From: Roseovarius atlanticus
GTDB taxonomy: Bacteria; Pseudomonadota; Alphaproteobacteria; Rhodobacterales; Rhodobacteraceae
Assembly: GCF_001441615.1 (NCBI RefSeq)
Contig: NZ_LAXJ01000017.1
Location: 1-60,581, forward strand
Direction of reading: 5' to 3'
DNA length: 60,581 nt
The notes under the pieces are model-generated. The model was not told where the DNA came from. It did not search any database and saw only the letters and a list, made by a program, of their open reading frames with translations. Positions 43,964-52,462 of this stretch are shown here, in pieces. Every line of letters starts with the position of its first letter. Position 1 is the stretch's first letter. The position numbers were made by a program, and so were the translations under genes.

Positions 43964-45511
43964 ATGACACCGTCCACCGATCCGGGCTCGAATGCACCTC
44001 ACGTCGTCATCATCGGCGCGGGGATCGGCGGGCTGGCCACCGCCGCGCGCCTCGCGGGCGCTGGCTTGCGTGTCACCGTTCTGGAGCGCCATGGCCACCC
44101 CGGCGGCAAGATGCGCACCTTGCCCTCCGCCGCTGGCCCGGTCGATGCCGGCCCCACCGTCCTGACCATGCGCCCGGTGTTCGAGGATCTGTTCGCAGCC
44201 CTCGGCACGCGGCTGACCGATCACGTCACGCTGCATCGCCAGCACCTGCTTGCCCGCCATTTCTGGCCCGACGGCAGCACGCTCGATCTCTTCGACGATC
44301 CCGATGCCAACATCAAGGCGGTGACCGCCTTCGCCGGCACCCGCGCGGGCCGGCAGATGCGCGCATTCTCCGACCGCGCCCGCGCCCTGTTCGAAGGCTT
44401 CGACGCACCCGTGATGCAGTCTGCCGAGCCGACGCTCGCGGCGCTCACCTCGCACGTCTTGCGCCACCCGCACCTGATCCGCCAGATGGCCCCGAACAAG
44501 ACCCTCGCGCAGCTTTTGGACTCCAGCTTCAGCGATCCGCGCCTCAAGCAGCTGTTCGGCCGCTACGCCACCTATGTCGGCGGCTCGCCCTACCACGTGC
44601 CCGCGCTTCTGGCGCTGATCTGGCAGGCCGAGATCTCTGGCGTCTGGGTGGTCGAGGGCGGTATGCACCGGCTGGCGCAGGCACTGGCCGACGCGATCAC
44701 CCAATCCGGGGCCACTATCCACTACGACACCCATGTCGCCCGTATCGTCACAGAGCGTGGCCGCGCTGTGGGCGTGACCCTGACAGACGGCAGCCATCTG
44801 CCCGCCGACGCGGTCGTCTTCAACGGCGACCCGCGCGCGCTGGCCACCGGCGCGCTCGGCCCCGGCCTCGACCATGTGGCCCCCCAAACCACCGAAATCC
44901 CTCGCAGCCTTTCCGCCGAGGTCTGGGCCTTCGCCGCCAAGGCATCGGGGCCGGATCTGGCCCATCACAACGTCTTCTTCCGCGCCGATCCCAAGCCGGA
45001 ATTCGACGCATTGATGCAAGGCCGCCGCATCCCCGATCCCACGCTCTATGTCTGCGCCATGGATCGCGGTCTGCCCGCGACACCGCCCACACTCGAACGC
45101 TTCGAAATCATCGCCAACGCCCCACCCCTGCAAGGCCACGCCGGCCCAGAGGAGTTCACCGCATGTCAGACACGCACCTTCCAGACGCTGGCCCGTTTCG
45201 GCCTCGACGTCGGGCCGCTGCCGGGACCGGACGCGCTGACCACGCCCTCGGGCTTCGACCATCTGTTTCCCGAGAGCAGCGGATCCCTCTACGGGCAAAG
45301 CCCGCATGGCACGATGGCGGCCTTCCAGCGCCCGACGGCCCGGACGCGGGTCAGGGGCCTCTACCTGGCGGGCGGCGGGGTGCATCCGGGGGCGGGCGTG
45401 CCGATGGCGGCCCTCTCCGGGCGGCATACGGCCGAGGCGATACTGACGGACCCAATTTCGACCTCGCCGTCCCGCCCAACGGCTACGCATGGTGGTATGT
45501 CGACGGCCTGA
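43964..45511 (+). CDS. crtD: Methoxyneurosporene (1-hydroxycarotenoid 3,4-) dehydrogenase
   Basis: The 515-residue CrtI-type desaturase introduces the C3,4 double bond in the spheroidene pathway. It has an N-terminal FAD/NAD fold (VVIIGAGIGGLATAARLAGAGLRV) and the C-terminal signature GLYLAGGGVHPGAGVPMAALSG. The last 20 or so residues (TDPISTSPSRPTATHGG) look like a frame read over the crtC 5' region and are probably not functional. The stop lies inside the presumed crtC N-terminus. Confidence 0.94.
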   Translation: MTPSTDPGSNAPHVVIIGAGIGGLATAARLAGAGLRVTVLERHGHPGGKMRTLPSAAGPVDAGPTVLTMRPVFEDLFAALGTRLTDHVTLHRQHLLARHFWPDGSTLDLFDDPDANIKAVTAFAGTRAGRQMRAFSDRARALFEGFDAPVMQSAEPTLAALTSHVLRHPHLIRQMAPNKTLAQLLDSSFSDPRLKQLFGRYATYVGGSPYHVPALLALIWQAEISGVWVVEGGMHRLAQALADAITQSGATIHYDTHVARIVTERGRAVGVTLTDGSHLPADAVVFNGDPRALATGALGPGLDHVAPQTTEIPRSLSAEVWAFAAKASGPDLAHHNVFFRADPKPEFDALMQGRRIPDPTLYVCAMDRGLPATPPTLERFEIIANAPPLQGHAGPEEFTACQTRTFQTLARFGLDVGPLPGPDALTTPSGFDHLFPESSGSLYGQSPHGTMAAFQRPTARTRVRGLYLAGGGVHPGAGVPMAALSGRHTAEAILTDPISTSPSRPTATHGGMSTA

Positions 45512-46386
45512 AGGATGGCGGCGGCCGCGCCATCTCGATCATCGCCTTCATCGGCTCGGTCTTTTCGCCTTGGTACGCCTGGTCCGGGCGGCGCAACCCG
45601 GACAACCACGTCTGCATCAACGTCGCCACCTACGGCCCCGGCGGGCGTTTCACCATGACCGATCGCGGCACCAGCGCCCTGCGCCAGTCCACGGACAGCT
45701 TCACCGTCGGCCCATCGTCACTGCACTGGAAGAACGGCCAACTTGTGATCGACATCAACGAGATCGGCGCCCCGCCGATGATCTCCCGCGTCCGGGGCCG
45801 TGTCACGATCACGCCCTCGGCGATGACAAACGTGGAACTGCCGCTCACACCCGACGGCGCCCATGTCTGGCGTCCCTTCGCCCCCACCGCGCGGATCAGC
45901 GTGGATCTGGACGCGCCGGGCTGGCAATGGAATGGCCATGGCTATTTCGACGCCAATTTCGGCACGCGGGCGCTGGAACAGGATTTCACCTACTGGACCT
46001 GGGGCCGCTTTCCCACGGGGACGGGCAGCATCTGCTTCTACGACGCCACCCGTCTTGACGGCTCGGAACTCGGCCTCGGCATTCGCTTCGATGACCAAGG
46101 GAACGCGCAAACCATAACGCCCCCGCCGAAAACCCGCATGAAGCGCACCGCCTGGGGCCTCTTTCGCGAAGGCCGCGCGGACCCGGGACATACCCCGACC
46201 CAAGTGCAGCCCATGCTCGACGCGCCCTTTTACGCCCGCGCCGCCGTGCGCAGCGTGATCGACGGCGAGGAAACCACCGGCGTACACGAAGCGCTCGACC
46301 TCAAGCGGTTCCGCTCACCCTTCCTGAAACCCATGCTGGCCGTCCGCGTGCCACGCAGGGCGCGCTGGAGCTTCCCCGACACCTGA
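45508..46386 (+). CDS. crtC: Carotenoid 1,2-hydratase (hydroxyneurosporene synthase)
   Basis: The protein of about 292 residues hydrates the terminal double bond of neurosporene. Conserved blocks include IIAFIGSVFSPWYAWSG, HVCINVATYGPGGRFTMTDRG, DGAHVWRPFAPTARI and GHGYFDANFGTRALE. No ATG, GTG or TTG is in frame between 45166 and the conserved core. The only near-start codon is CTG at 45508, which overlaps the crtD stop as CTGA and is chosen provisionally. In-frame sequence upstream (FDLAVPPNGYAWWYVDG) resembles the longer N-terminus of other CrtC proteins, so a different start or frameshift expression is possible. Confidence 0.85.
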   Translation: MKDGGGRAISIIAFIGSVFSPWYAWSGRRNPDNHVCINVATYGPGGRFTMTDRGTSALRQSTDSFTVGPSSLHWKNGQLVIDINEIGAPPMISRVRGRVTITPSAMTNVELPLTPDGAHVWRPFAPTARISVDLDAPGWQWNGHGYFDANFGTRALEQDFTYWTWGRFPTGTGSICFYDATRLDGSELGLGIRFDDQGNAQTITPPPKTRMKRTAWGLFREGRADPGHTPTQVQPMLDAPFYARAAVRSVIDGEETTGVHEALDLKRFRSPFLKPMLAVRVPRRARWSFPDT

Positions 46387-46393
46387 CGCAGTC

Positions 46394-46437
46394 GAAATCT
46401 TGAAAAGATTTCGGTCCGATTTCTTTTCAAGAAATCG
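46394..46437. terminator. Tandem-hairpin bidirectional terminator after crtC
   Basis: Two AT-rich hairpins lie between the convergent crtC and exchanger genes. The first (46394-46412) has arms GAAATCTT/AAGATTTC with a 3-nt loop. The second (46417-46437) has 9-bp arms CGATTTCTT/AAGAAATCG with a 3-nt loop. Both arms end in T/A tracts, so either strand could terminate. Confidence 0.7.
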
Positions 46438-46443
46438 CCACCG

Positions 46444-47475
46444 CTAACCGCTCCACGCCTGGAACCCCACGGCCCCGCCGTAGATCCCCAGCATCGTCAG
46501 GCTCTCCCAGCCCATGTTTGCAGGGCCGGACCTTTCGCGCAGGATCAGCCCGATCAACAACACCGCCGTCATCGCCAGCCCCACGACCACCCAAAAGAGA
46601 TCCCCCGTGCCGATGGCGTGATACAGCGACCCGTCGCGATAGCTGATGTCCGACAGCGTCAGGAACAGCACGTCGAACGTATTACCCCCGATGATTCCGC
46701 CTACAGCCAGCTGCAACGCCCCGCGCCGCACGGCGGCCAGCGTCGTCACCAGCTCCGGCAGCGAGGTCACCACCGCCGTCATCAACGCCCCTACCAACGC
46801 CGAGGACAGACCCAACTGCTCGGTCAGCGCCCCCGCCGAACGCGCGATCGCATAGCCCGCCAGACCCAGCAGCAGCATCAGCCCGAGGAACGGCACCACC
46901 AGAGCCATCGCACTTTTCTTGGCATCTTCTTCGTCTTCAGGCTGGTCGTCCCGCGTCTCCTGCGTGTCCACCGCTCGCCACATCGGACTTTGCCGCACCC
47001 CGACACTGGCATAGGCGCCGAAAAGGTAGATGCCCACCAGCACGACCGAGGCCGGATGCACCGACCAGAACGCCATCTCGGGCATGACGAAGGCCGCCAG
47101 CGGCACCACCATCATCAGCATCAGCAAGGTGCTTTGAAACAGGTTGGCCACGTCCGCCGCGGCATGTTCCAGGTTCGCGCGGCGATAGATCAGGTCCGCC
47201 AGCGCCAGAAACGCCGTCTGCGCCGCGATCCCGCCAACCCCGTTGGAAAACGCCAGGCTTGCGCGCCCGTCCAGCGCCGATGTTATAGACACCACAGTGC
47301 CCGACAAAGACGTCGCCGCGCCCAGCAACAGCCCGCCCGTGACCGCCTCGCCCAATCCGGTGCGGTCCGCGATCCGGTCGGCCATGCCCGTCATCTTCGT
47401 GCCCGCCACCAGAATGACCAGCGCCGCAACGCCAAAGACGATCAGATTGGCGGTCAGGGAAAGATCAGACAGCAT
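46444..47475 (-). CDS. Sodium/calcium exchanger-family membrane protein
   Basis: The 343-residue protein has about ten hydrophobic helices in two inverted halves, each with a family alpha-repeat: GEAVTGGLLLGAATSLSGTVVSI near the N-terminus and SSALVGALMTAVVTSLPELVTTLAAV plus GGIIGGNTFDVLFL in the second half. The two halves are joined by an acidic loop (QPEDEEDAKK). It is likely a cation antiporter, but the substrate is unknown. It lies between crtC and tspO, where no transporter is needed for pigment synthesis, and follows tspO on the same strand by 51 bp. Confidence 0.85.
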   Translation of the reverse strand: MLSDLSLTANLIVFGVAALVILVAGTKMTGMADRIADRTGLGEAVTGGLLLGAATSLSGTVVSITSALDGRASLAFSNGVGGIAAQTAFLALADLIYRRANLEHAAADVANLFQSTLLMLMMVVPLAAFVMPEMAFWSVHPASVVLVGIYLFGAYASVGVRQSPMWRAVDTQETRDDQPEDEEDAKKSAMALVVPFLGLMLLLGLAGYAIARSAGALTEQLGLSSALVGALMTAVVTSLPELVTTLAAVRRGALQLAVGGIIGGNTFDVLFLTLSDISYRDGSLYHAIGTGDLFWVVVGLAMTAVLLIGLILRERSGPANMGWESLTMLGIYGGAVGFQAWSG

Positions 47476-47526
47476 GACGCCTCAACCGCGCAGCTTTGCG
47501 GCAAGTTCCGTTGCCACATGGAAAAT

Positions 47527-48003
47527 TCAGCGCCGCGCCTCGGCCCGCACGACCTCGGGATTGAGCCGCATCACCGACAGGTTCAGCGCGCCCGCCACGC
47601 TGACCCAGGCCAGATAGGGCACGAACATCAGCCCAGCCAACCAATCCACCTGCCACAGCTCGATCATGCCCCAGAACACCGCGATCCACAGGCCCACCAG
47701 CACAACCAGACCCAGCCGGATCCGGCGCAGGCCAAAGAAAACCGGTGTCCACAACCCGTTCAGCGCGATCTGCAACGCCCAAAGCGCCATCGCCACCGAG
47801 TTGTCGGGGCTCACCGCCACCCGCGCGCCCGCCCCCGCCATCAGCAGGTACAGCGTCGTCCACGCCACCGGAAACAGCCAATTCGGCGGCGTCCATGTCG
47901 GTTTGTTCAGGTCCTCGTACCACTTGCCCGGCGGGAACAGCGCCCCCGTCGCACCTGCCGCAAAGCAGGCCGCAAGAAAGATTGCAAAGCAAAGCCAGAT
48001 CAT
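47527..48003 (-). CDS. tspO: Tryptophan-rich sensory protein TspO (CrtK)
   Basis: The 158-residue membrane protein of five helices belongs to the TspO/MBR family. It shows the tryptophan-rich NKPTWTPPNWLFPVAWTTLYLLMAG and helix IV with LWALQIALNGLWTPVFFG. In Rhodobacter sphaeroides TspO binds tetrapyrroles and dampens photosynthesis gene expression under oxygen. Its ATG overlaps the crtB stop (ATGA). Confidence 0.95.
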   Translation of the reverse strand: MIWLCFAIFLAACFAAGATGALFPPGKWYEDLNKPTWTPPNWLFPVAWTTLYLLMAGAGARVAVSPDNSVAMALWALQIALNGLWTPVFFGLRRIRLGLVVLVGLWIAVFWGMIELWQVDWLAGLMFVPYLAWVSVAGALNLSVMRLNPEVVRAEARR

Positions 48004-49058
48004 GATCTCGATCTAGCGTGCCTCCCCGAGACCGGCAAGGCCGGATCGTCCCGGTCCCGTGCCTTCAGCGCCGCCATCGTCGAACACAGCGCCTCGCTCC
48101 AGTCGCGCCCCGGGGCCGGTCGCTCTGCCGCCGCCTCAACCAGATAGGCCACCTCGGGCAAGGGCCGCGCGTGCAGTACGGCCGAGCGCGGCATCATCAT
48201 CGTGCCGCCCGCCCGCAGGCTTGCCAGCATCAGCCAGCCCAGCTTCTGCGCGCCGGTCGTGCGCGCCCGATGCGTGATCGAGTCATGTCCCAACCGCCGC
48301 AATTGCCGCCCGATCCCGGCATAGATGTACCGCGCAGCAAAGATCCCCGGCCGCGCACTCACAGGCAGCGTCGCCACCCCCGCCTCGGACCGGGCATAAA
48401 GCCCGTCGGCCTCGCGCAAGAGCCTTGCAATAACCCGGTGCAAGGCGGGCGACATTTGCGGGCTGGCCAGAAACGCCGCCTCGTCCAGCCCCTCGTCCTC
48501 CATCCAGTCGCGCGGCAGGTAAAGCCGACCCTCGCGGGCATCCTCGCCCACGTCGCGGGCAATATTCGTCAGCTGCATCGCCACACCAAGGTCGCAGGCC
48601 CGCGCCAGCCCGTCGGCCTCGCGCATCTCCATCAGCACGCACATCATCGCGCCCACGGCCGAGGCCACGCGTGCCGAATAGGCCCGCAACTCCGACAGGC
48701 TGTCATAACGCCGGCCTTCCGCGTCCCAGGCCAGACCTTCCAGCAGCGCCTCGGGCAATTCGCGCGGCATGTCGAACCGCGCCACCATAGCGGCAAAGGC
48801 CCGGTCCGCAGGGGCGTTCCGCGGCACCCCGCGATAGGCCAGGTCCAGCCGCTCGTGCAGCCGCGCCACCGCCTCGGCCTTTTCGGAATGCAGATCCACC
48901 GAATCGTCCGCCAGCCGGCAAAACGCGTAGAGCGCCAGCGCCGGGTCGCGGACACGCCGCGGCAACAATTTCGAGGCCGCATGGAAAGACCGCGATCCGT
49001 CCCGGATCGCCTCGCGGCAATGCGCCATGTCGGCGGCTTCGGTGCGTGTCAGTCTCAT
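48000..49058 (-). CDS. crtB: Phytoene synthase
   Basis: The 352-residue enzyme condenses two GGPP to phytoene. It shows both Asp-rich motifs, RLADDSVD and NIARDVGEDAREGRLYLP, the latter within the squalene/phytoene synthase signature. It is coupled by 4-bp overlaps to crtI upstream and tspO downstream. Confidence 0.96.
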   Translation of the reverse strand: MRLTRTEAADMAHCREAIRDGSRSFHAASKLLPRRVRDPALALYAFCRLADDSVDLHSEKAEAVARLHERLDLAYRGVPRNAPADRAFAAMVARFDMPRELPEALLEGLAWDAEGRRYDSLSELRAYSARVASAVGAMMCVLMEMREADGLARACDLGVAMQLTNIARDVGEDAREGRLYLPRDWMEDEGLDEAAFLASPQMSPALHRVIARLLREADGLYARSEAGVATLPVSARPGIFAARYIYAGIGRQLRRLGHDSITHRARTTGAQKLGWLMLASLRAGGTMMMPRSAVLHARPLPEVAYLVEAAAERPAPGRDWSEALCSTMAALKARDRDDPALPVSGRHARSRS

Positions 49059-50608
49059 CTCACCCGCACCTCGTCGGCATCCGGCACCAGCTTGCCCAGC
49101 ACCTCGGCGCTCGACACCACGCCCGGCAGCCCCGCACCGGGATGCGTGCCCGCCCCCACAAGATAGAGGCCGGCCACTTCCTCGCTCACGTTATGCGGCC
49201 GGAACCACGCGCTCTGAAAGATCCGCGGCTCCAGCGAAAAGCCCGATCCATGCGGGCTCAGGTACCTGTCCCGAAACGTCTCGGGCGTGAACACTTCCGA
49301 CGCGGTCAGATGCTTCCCAAGCCCCGGCAGCAACTGCTCTTCCAGCACCGCCTGCACCTTCCGGCGATAGGTCTCGGCCATCGCGCTCCAGTCCACCGGG
49401 TCGTCGAACCCCAGATGCGGCACGGGACTGAGCGCATAGAACGTGTCATCCCCCTCCGGCGCGGCACTCGGATCGGTCACCGTGGGCCGGTGCACGTAAA
49501 GGCTCATGTCCTCGGCCAGCTTGCCCTTCAGAAAGATATCCTCGACCAGCCCCTTGTAGCGCGGACCGTTCAGAATCGTATGGTGCCCCGCATCGGCCCA
49601 TTTCCCGCGCGTACCCTTCGTGCCGAAATACCAGACGAACAGCCCCATCGACCACCGCGACCGCTTCAGCTTCGGCCCGGTCCAGCGCCGCTTCTTCACG
49701 TTGCGCATCAGGGTGTCATAGGTGTGCCCGGCATCGGCGTTCGACACGACCACATCCGCTTCGACCACCTCGCCGCCGGTCAAGCGCACCCCCGCCGCAC
49801 GCCCGTCGCGCACCACGATCTCATCCACCTCCGCGCCCTGCCGCACCAGACCGCCCTGATCGGCCACGACATTCGCCATGGCGCGCGCGATCGCGTCGAC
49901 CCCGCCCATGGCGTAATGCACACCGAATGCCTTTTCCAGGTGGCTCACGAGGATATACATCGACGTCACGTTGAACGGATCGCCGCCGATGAACAGCGGA
50001 TGGAACGAAAACGCCATGCGCAGCCGTTCGTCCCTGAACCGCTTCGCCGCGTGGGCATAGACCGACCGATCCGCGCGCATCATCCCGAAGGTCGGCAAGA
50101 CCTTCACCAGGTCCAGGAACCGGTGCATCGACCTCCGCCCCAGGTCCTCGAACCCGAAGGCATAGCGCCGTTCGCTGTCCTTCAGAAACCGCTCGTAGCC
50201 TTGCGCGTCGCCGGGGCTCAGCCGCGCCACCTCGGCCCGCATCGCGTCGGTATCCTGCCGCGCGGTAAATTTGCTGCCGTCAGGCCAGCGAATCTCATAA
50301 AACGGGTCCATCGGACGCAGATCCACGTCGTCCCGAAACCGCCGCCCGCAGGCCGCCCACAGATCCTCGAACACCTGCGGCACCGTCACGATGGTCGGCC
50401 CCAGATCGAACCGGTGCCCGTCGCGCCACAGGCTCGACCCGCGCCCGCCGGGGCTTTCCAGCCGGTCCAGCACCGTCACGCGATAGCCTTTCGCCCCCAG
50501 CCGCATGGCCGAGGCAAGGCCGCCCAGCCCGGCGCCGATCACGATCGCATGGGGCCGCCGGGCCCTATCGGACTGTTCACGAAGCGCGGGATCCAGGCGT
50601 GTCAACAT
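49055..50608 (-). CDS. crtI: Phytoene desaturase (neurosporene-forming)
   Basis: The 517-residue FAD-dependent desaturase converts phytoene to neurosporene. It has an N-terminal dinucleotide fold (AIVIGAGLGGLASAMRLGAKGYRV) and the C-terminal carotenoid dehydrogenase signature GLYLVGAGTHPGAGLPGVVSSAE. The ATG at 50608 gives an N-terminus somewhat longer than other CrtI proteins, but no better in-frame start was found. A degenerate PpsR box covers the start codon. It is the first gene of crtI-crtB-tspO. Confidence 0.95.
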   Translation of the reverse strand: MLTRLDPALREQSDRARRPHAIVIGAGLGGLASAMRLGAKGYRVTVLDRLESPGGRGSSLWRDGHRFDLGPTIVTVPQVFEDLWAACGRRFRDDVDLRPMDPFYEIRWPDGSKFTARQDTDAMRAEVARLSPGDAQGYERFLKDSERRYAFGFEDLGRRSMHRFLDLVKVLPTFGMMRADRSVYAHAAKRFRDERLRMAFSFHPLFIGGDPFNVTSMYILVSHLEKAFGVHYAMGGVDAIARAMANVVADQGGLVRQGAEVDEIVVRDGRAAGVRLTGGEVVEADVVVSNADAGHTYDTLMRNVKKRRWTGPKLKRSRWSMGLFVWYFGTKGTRGKWADAGHHTILNGPRYKGLVEDIFLKGKLAEDMSLYVHRPTVTDPSAAPEGDDTFYALSPVPHLGFDDPVDWSAMAETYRRKVQAVLEEQLLPGLGKHLTASEVFTPETFRDRYLSPHGSGFSLEPRIFQSAWFRPHNVSEEVAGLYLVGAGTHPGAGLPGVVSSAEVLGKLVPDADEVRVR

Positions 50609-50642
50609 ACAGCCAGACTACATGTGTCAAGTTAAGTTGACA
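50600..50642. promoter_or_regulatory. PpsR box pair between crtI and crtA
   Basis: The exact and nearly palindromic box TGTCAAGTTAAGTTGACA (50625-50642) supplies a TTGACA -35 on both strands. For crtA it is followed at 17 bp by TTTTAT. A degenerate partner with TGT-N12-AGA (50600-50617) lies 7 bp away and overlaps the crtI start codon. Confidence 0.82.
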
Positions 50643-50708
50643 ATCGCCGAGTGAAGTTCTTTTATGAACCGGAACGCGCTGGACAACCGGACGTCGCGGT
50701 TGGCATGA

Positions 50709-51461
50709 ATGGGACTGCCGACACGCACGCACTGGCCGAAGGGGGACAGGGTCATCCAAATCGTCAGCCTCAGCTTTTTCCGTTTCGCACCGGGCCTCTC
50801 ACGGCTCTGGGCCTTCACCATGATGGGCCTCGCCCGCCCCGCGCTGGCCCGCGTCCCCGGCATCGGCTTCTGGAAGCTGTGCGGCTCGGGCACCGGCGAA
50901 GGCTTCACGCCGAAACCCAACACCGGCGTCTATGCCATTCTCGCCACCTGGCCCGACCTTGCCACCGCGCAGCGCCAGACCGCCGAGGCGCCGATCTTCC
51001 GCCGCTACGCCCGCCGCGCCATCGAATGCTATACGCTCTTCATGCAAACCACCTCCGTGCGCGGCGCATGGTCCGGCGTGGCCCCGTTCGACCCTGCCGA
51101 AGCGCCCGGCGCCGGCCCGGTCGCCGCGCTCACCCGCGCCACGATCAAGCCGCTTGTGGCGCTCAGGTTCTGGCGCCACGTGCCCGACATCAGCACCGTC
51201 ATCGGCGCCGATCCCAACGTCGCCTTCAAGATCGGCATCGGAGAGGTGCCGCTGTTGCACCAGGTCACCTTCTCGGTCTGGCCCGACACCGCGGGCATGG
51301 CCGCTTTCGCCCGCCACGACGGCCCCCACGCCCGCGCCATCAGGGCCGTCCGCGACGGCAACTGGTTCCGCGAAGAACTCTACGCCCGCTTCAACATCAT
51401 AGCCGACCGCGGCACGTGGCAGGGCGCCAAACCACTTCAGCACCTGGGGGTCGGCGCATGA
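50709..51461 (+). CDS. crtA: Spheroidene monooxygenase
   Basis: The 250-residue enzyme adds the keto group that turns spheroidene into spheroidenone under oxygen. Conserved segments are VSLSFFRFAPGLSRLWAFTMM, IGFWKLCGSGTGEGFTPKPN and the C-terminal RGTWQGAKPL. The ATG at 50709 is the only canonical in-frame start. The first 15 residues are weakly conserved. It overlaps bchI by 4 bp (ATGA). Confidence 0.94.
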   Translation: MGLPTRTHWPKGDRVIQIVSLSFFRFAPGLSRLWAFTMMGLARPALARVPGIGFWKLCGSGTGEGFTPKPNTGVYAILATWPDLATAQRQTAEAPIFRRYARRAIECYTLFMQTTSVRGAWSGVAPFDPAEAPGAGPVAALTRATIKPLVALRFWRHVPDISTVIGADPNVAFKIGIGEVPLLHQVTFSVWPDTAGMAAFARHDGPHARAIRAVRDGNWFREELYARFNIIADRGTWQGAKPLQHLGVGA

Positions 51462-52462
51462 GCCTCGCCTTTCCGTTCTCCGCCATCGTCGGACAGGACA
51501 CAATGAAACAGGCGCTGATCCTGACGGCCATCGACCCGGGCTTGGGCGGCGTGCTGGTCTTCGGCGACCGCGGCACAGGCAAGTCCACCGCCGTCCGCGC
51601 CCTCGCGGCCCTCTTGCCGCCGATCACCGCCGTCAAGGACTGCCCGGTCAATTCCGAGCGCCCCGAAGACTGCCCTGACTGGGCCACCGTGCCCGACACC
51701 GACCTGGTGGAACGTCCCACCCCCGTCGTCGACCTGCCCCTGGGCGTGACCGAAGACCGCGTCACCGGCGCGCTCGACATCGAACGCGCGCTCACCAAGG
51801 GCGAAAAGGCGTTCGAGCCGGGCCTTCTGGCCCGCGCCAATCGCGGTTATCTCTATATCGACGAGGTCAACCTGCTCGAGGACCACATCGTCGACCTCCT
51901 GCTCGACGTCGCCCAGTCCGGCGTCAACGCGGTCGAGCGTGAAGGCCTCTCCATCCGCCACCCCGCCCGCTTCGTTCTGGTCGGCTCCGGCAACCCCGAA
52001 GAGGGCGAGCTGCGCCCGCAGTTGCTCGACCGTTTCGGTCTCTCGGTCGAGGTCGCCTCCCCCACCGATATCGACGAGCGGATCGAGGTCGTCCGCCGCC
52101 GCGACGCCTTCGACATGGACCGCGAAGGCTTCATAGCCAAATGGCAACCCGAGGATGCCAAGATCCGCGACGCCATCCTCGCCGGACGCGCCGCACTCCG
52201 CAAACTCGAGGCGACCGACGCCATCCTGCGCGACTGCGCGACCCTCGCCGTGGCTCTCGGCGCCGACGGTCTGCGCGGCGAGCTGACCCTGCTCCGCGCC
52301 GCCCGCGCCCTCGCCGCCTATGAAGGCGACGCCGCGATCACCCGCGACCACCTCGCCACCGTGGCGCCCCTGGCGCTCAGCCACCGCCTGCGCCGCGACC
52401 CGCTGGACGAGGCCGGCTCAACCACCCGCGTCACCCGCACCGTCGCCGAAACCTTCGGATGA
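51458..52462 (+). CDS. bchI: Magnesium chelatase AAA+ subunit I
   Basis: The 334-residue ATPase subunit of Mg-chelatase has Walker A GDRGTGKST, Walker B YLYIDEVNLLED, and sensor/arginine-finger region VGSGNPEEGELRPQLLDRFG. It forms rings with BchD that drive Mg insertion by BchH. It is coupled by ATGA overlaps to crtA and bchD. Confidence 0.97.
   Translation: MSLAFPFSAIVGQDTMKQALILTAIDPGLGGVLVFGDRGTGKSTAVRALAALLPPITAVKDCPVNSERPEDCPDWATVPDTDLVERPTPVVDLPLGVTEDRVTGALDIERALTKGEKAFEPGLLARANRGYLYIDEVNLLEDHIVDLLLDVAQSGVNAVEREGLSIRHPARFVLVGSGNPEEGELRPQLLDRFGLSVEVASPTDIDERIEVVRRRDAFDMDREGFIAKWQPEDAKIRDAILAGRAALRKLEATDAILRDCATLAVALGADGLRGELTLLRAARALAAYEGDAAITRDHLATVAPLALSHRLRRDPLDEAGSTTRVTRTVAETFG

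Noticed and set aside
45420..45470. Programmed -1 slippery heptamer near the crtD-crtC junction
   Set aside because: A run of G (CCGGGGG) is present but does not give re-pairing in both ribosomal sites, and no downstream pseudoknot was evident; kept only as an alternative in the crtC finding.
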